A stretch of 64,000 nt of DNA from Blastomyces gilchristii SLH14081 (taxonomy: Eukaryota; Ascomycota; Eurotiomycetes; Onygenales; Ajellomycetaceae): positions 382,734 to 446,733 of the forward strand of contig NW_003101673.1 of NCBI RefSeq assembly GCF_000003855.2. The letters are read 5' to 3'. A model generated the notes under the pieces. The model made no database searches. It saw only the letters and a list, made by a program, of their open reading frames with translations, and was not told the origin of the DNA. The position numbers were made by a program, and so were the translations under genes. This document shows, piece by piece, positions 59,811-64,000 of the stretch (positions within the stretch are counted from its first letter, which is position 1; each line of letters opens with the position of its first letter).

Positions 59811-62800
59811 ATGAATACCTCTTCTAGTCAATACAAACATTCTTCTCTACTATCTGAACTAGAAGATATGCAGAACCTCTCAGAGAGTTTACTCAAAGCA
59901 GTTAGAAAAGCAGCTGAAATCACTGAACTGAAATCAAAGCTTCATATATATACAAGAATTCTAAATGAAATTGAGGCCTTGTATACACAGTGACAGACTG
60001 AGATAGAAGTTAAATAACAATTAATATTCACTGCAGATCAAGTATTCATGATGAAGAGCTTCATCAATACAATTATCATCATCAATAAGAATAGAGAAAA
60101 TCAGGTCTTAGATCTGCAGTGAGAGATTAAACATTTACACAGATAGATAACTACACTGAATCTGAAGATCTTATCACAATTGTTCACAATCTCTTCAGAA
60201 GTGTACACATCATCAGAGATTGCTGTGCAGGATGAGAATCTGAGTATGAGATATATCAAGTCAGAAGATCTGTCAGAGTCATTAAGCTTTAATAATAACT
60301 GAAAAAATGATACTGTGATCAGCTGACTAAGTCAGATACAATCATATTATCAGATTGAATATAAACTCACAGACAGACAGTTAACAGAATTTTAACAAGT
60401 CTTAAGATCTACTGTGTTTCTACACAGAAAAGTGAAATCATTATAAATAACTAATGAAAAGATGAATCTTACAGACTCAGAGTAATATTCATTCTTATAA
60501 ATATGAAATGAGTTTTTCAAATGAATCTTGCATAACTTTGAGAAAGTGAATATATAAAACAAGTGTTATAAATATTTCACTGAGTGTAGATAAGTGAGTA
60601 ATCTTATATTATACTTCACACACTTCAGTTTACACTATCTTATATTGAATAAAGAGCTTTCAACATCTTTCTGTTTACAGATCTTTATTCATGATCTTAC
60701 ACCTGAGTTGAGAGCAGAATGAAAATACTTAATCTCATAATCTGACACAGTAAAAGAAGTATACAACATTCTTATTATATGAGAATAAGTGAGTCAATTA
60801 TAACAGAAAATACTGCAATCAAGTATATCTCAGCAGAGAATAGATAATCAGACTTCTATAACATAAGTTACACATCTGAATATGATGAATCTAGATCTGA
60901 ATGTTATTACTAAAGTATTAAATCCTCTGAAAATGAAATTCTCTGAGTGAAAATCTTGATATTATAAGTATTGAGCTTGCTTTAACTACAGATGTTAAAA
61001 TCATGATATAAAAGATTATACACAGTGTGTACAGTCAAGAGAAGTAAGAGAGTCAAAAAACTAGCAGAATCAGTGAGCTTAGAGATACTCACTGATATTC
61101 TATAAAAAGTCTTCAAAGTGAAAGAGATGTCTGTATTAGATGATTCTCTGAATTCTGTGAATATTAAGAGAAAACAGACTCTTAAATGAAGTGTGAGTGA
61201 GAATGATGAAGCAGACACTCATCTCAATGTCTTGAGATCTGAAATGTTAATGTATGAGAGATACTTGAGTAAGAATTGAGAGATAACTGTAAAAGTATTA
61301 GCAGACACAGAAGCTTCTACATAATATATTAATAATTATATAATTCAAAGACTGAAACAGATCTGTTAAGTGAAGAATTCTCAATATATAAGATTATCTG
61401 ATAATTAATATTTGATATTATCTGTAAGAGTAAGAGTTCTCTTGCACTTCAGAGAATGATCTTGCTATATTTAAGTGTGAGAGCTGCAGAACATGAAATA
61501 TGATCTTATTCTCAGACTCAATTGATTTTAAAGATTCAATCTGCAGATTCAATGATATATATATTATATACAGTTAACTAATAGAAAGAAAACAGTTTAT
61601 ACAATTCTATCAACTGATATGAGAAGAACATTTCACATCTCTGATATAGAAGAGTTAAATCTGCTTATACATTAATAAGTAAAGAGAATAATTTATAAGA
61701 TCCCATCTGAAAGCATTCTGTATATCATACAGAATCTGAAAGCAGAGAAAATCAAGATAAAGAATATATAGAAAGATAAGTATATAAAGAAGCTTCTGAA
61801 GAAGTATGAAAAGATCTTTTAAACAGATCTTTCACTGAAATTGCTGCTGGAACAAGAATTCATACATGAGATTGATATAAGAGATGCAAAATCAGTCAAT
61901 CAGAATGCATACTCTCTGTCACAAACACATCTTAAAGAACAGAAGTATCAGATCACAGATCTTCTAGAACATGATCTCATACAACTCTTATCAAGCATGT
62001 AAGACTTTTCAGTTCTATTTATGAAAAAGATGAGTGAGAAGTGACAGATATGTATCAATTATTAAGTACTTAATAAGCTTACAATCAAGAATAAATATTC
62101 ACTGTCACAGATTTAACAACAGTTGAATACAGTTGAAAACATCTGATATCTATCAAAGATTAATCTTCTCTCAGAATACTGACAGATCTGTATAAGTGAA
62201 CTGTCAGTTCTGTGAACTGTGTTTAATATATAATGAGAGAAGTTCAAATTTCTAATAATATTATTCAGTCTGATAAATGTATCTATTATCTTTTAAATAA
62301 TGATGAATACAATTCTTCATAAACAGAATGAAATCTCATGTCTTATATATTTTAATGATATTCTAGTCTTCTTAAACTTATACAATGAATATCTGAAGTA
62401 TCTTAATGAAGTGCTTATAACTCTAGCAGAGTATAAGCTCTACATTAAATTAACAAAGTATGTGTTTGAAATAAAAGAGTTGAAGTTCATAGAACATGTA
62501 GTGAATGATGACTGTATACATCTCATCTCAGAGAAATTGAATGTCATAGTAAATTGACTGCAGCTGAGAAATATATATCATGTATAATAGTTTCTTAAGT
62601 TAATTTCATATTACTGCAGATTAATCAAGAATTTTATATAAATATCTGCATCACTCTCAGATCTCTTAATAGAAATAGATGCAAATCTGTAAAAGAAGAA
62701 GTTTCATTCAATTATCTGAAATACTGTGTGTGAAGAGGCTTTTCTCACACTGAGAAAATATATAATAACATTCTCAGTGCTTATTCAATCAGATCATGAT

Positions 62801-64000
62801 AAATCTTTCTACATCAAGATAAACACATCTAAATGAGCTATCAGAGACACTCTTCTACAGATGAATAAGAACAGTAAGCTGTATCTGATGATGTATAATG
62901 ATAGGAAACTATCAGACACTGAACTCAATTACTCAGTGTATGAAAAGAAATTGCTAGTAATTAAGCACACACTGATATTATAAAATAGATATATTAACAA
63001 CAGATATATAATAACAGTGATTACAGATTATAAAAGTCTCATCTATCTATAATTAATGATAAAATCTTTCAAACACTTAGTACATTGAATCTCAGAGTTT
63101 CAAGTATATAATCTTTATATTAAATACTGAAAGAAATTGAATGCTGTGATATCTGATACAATCAGTCACAGACCTGATTTCATGAGTGAGAGTTCTGTGA
63201 ATCAGGTATAAGAAAAGTTCATATTAAATATACTGAGAAAGTGTAAGGAATCAGAATGAATGAATGTAATAATCTCTCACTTGAAGAATAGCAAGATATC
63301 AGATGATAAGTATCTTATAAAAGTAGTAGAAGAGATGCTTCTGAACTTCAAGCTGAGAAAATTGAAAAATGATGTTATGCTTTATTATAATCTAGAATAT
63401 GTAGAAGCTCTCTATCTGAAACATTTATTTAAACATGACTTAATGACTTACATGCACAAGGAATTCAGTCACTTAGAAAGTTCTGAACTCATGAGTGTAC
63501 TTAAATCAAGAGTATACTGATCAAGCATGATTAAGAACATTCAGATGTATGCTTATAAGTGTCTGAATTATCAGATTGCAAAAGAATTGAAGAAAGAATT
63601 AGAATATGAGAAAGTGCAATATCAGATGAAATATATAATACAATTATTTAAATAATAAAAGATGAATCTCATAGATATACTGTTACAAATATCAAATGAA
63701 AATTAATGAATAATCACTGCTATTAATTATACTACTGACTGATCAGTTACAAAAGCAGTTTCAGAGATAACAGAGAAGATAGTGATAAAGTTTCTATATA
63801 ATAAGATCTATATTAACTATGAAATATCATACAAGATTCTAACTGATAACAGTGTGAATCTCATAGAAGAAGCAGTAAGACATTTCATAAGTTAGTTATA
63901 GACAAGATATTATAGAACAACATCATATCACTCATGAATAAATAGAAAAGTGAAATACTTGAATGAAATCTTGAGCAATATGCTGATAAAATATCTAGTG
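59811..64000 (+). pseudogene. Element C gag-pol, hypermutated and partial
   Basis: Gag begins near 59811 (a 60-codon open piece, MNTSSSQYKHSSLLSELEDM). Its knuckle is degraded near 60965-61005. A protease-like ADTEAST is at about 61303. The RT box reads CLIYFNDILVF at about 62340-62371, with one aspartate changed. RNase H follows at about 62790-63150. An 86-codon open piece at 63260-63520 covers the zinc-binding start of integrase, which continues with TDNS near 63842. Stops are frequent elsewhere. Confidence 0.78.

Larger units (their letters stand above)
59225..64000 (+). mobile_element. Ty3/gypsy element C, 5' part, running off the right edge
   Basis: A short 167-bp LTR (59225-59391) has perfect 8-bp terminal inverted repeats TGTGATTC/GAATCACA. 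The + strand then gives gag, protease, RT, RNase H and the beginning of integrase up to 64000. It is inserted in MITE4; the 5 bp before it are CCGGC (59220-59224). Confidence 0.85.

Overview
The window reads as nuclear DNA of a filamentous ascomycete: short spliced introns (46-155 bp) with GTRNGT donors, compact genes, and fungus-specific families such as Inp1, UsgS-like and Mrc1. Gene content and the two-speed base composition suggest Eurotiomycetes, perhaps Onygenales such as Blastomyces; the species is an inference. A roughly 25 kb gene island of normal base composition (about 4.8-30.3 kb) lies between two AT-rich blocks (1-4.6 kb and 30.5-64 kb) made of hypermutated, nested transposons.

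The island carries eight genes: RTF1 (+, Paf1 complex), MRC1 (+, replication checkpoint mediator, with one apparent 1-nt frameshift), an unrecognised nuclear-looking gene (-), a HAD-family hydrolase (+), SGD1 (-, ribosome biogenesis), SRP14 (+, signal recognition particle), INP1 (-, peroxisome inheritance) and a UsgS/EI24-like membrane protein (+). They are unrelated housekeeping functions, arranged as divergent pairs (unknown/HAD, SGD1/SRP14, INP1/UsgS-like) and convergent pairs (MRC1/unknown, HAD/SGD1, SRP14/INP1). From 25.2 to 30.3 kb the composition stays normal but only debris is seen, ending in a Ty3/gypsy integrase relic.

The left block holds the start of a minus-strand LTR element (B2), a 5'-truncated Tad-like LINE with an (AAT)n tail, and a repeat called R3 here that ends in a GC-rich hairpin. 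The right block can be read as insertions within insertions from target-site duplications. A 0.5 kb hAT-like MITE (MITE1) was hit by a second MITE and by chromovirus A (31282-55030). A received an R3-containing insertion, three tRNA-derived SINEs, chromovirus B (37551-50532) and another MITE. B itself contains LTR element D (40426-47676). At the far end of MITE1 lies the start of a second A copy (A2), interrupted by an inverted A copy (A3), which carries MITE4, which is interrupted by gypsy element C running off the right edge.

The AT-rich blocks show a RIP-like C-to-T process with an unusual footprint: CpG, CpC and GpG are almost absent while CpA/TpG and CpT/ApG stay common. Every pol gene is full of stops, and many conserved tryptophan positions read TGA. 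I regard this mutational signature, the MITE and SINE families with clean target duplications, and the conserved ORFs in the 3' region of element A as the observations most worth following up.
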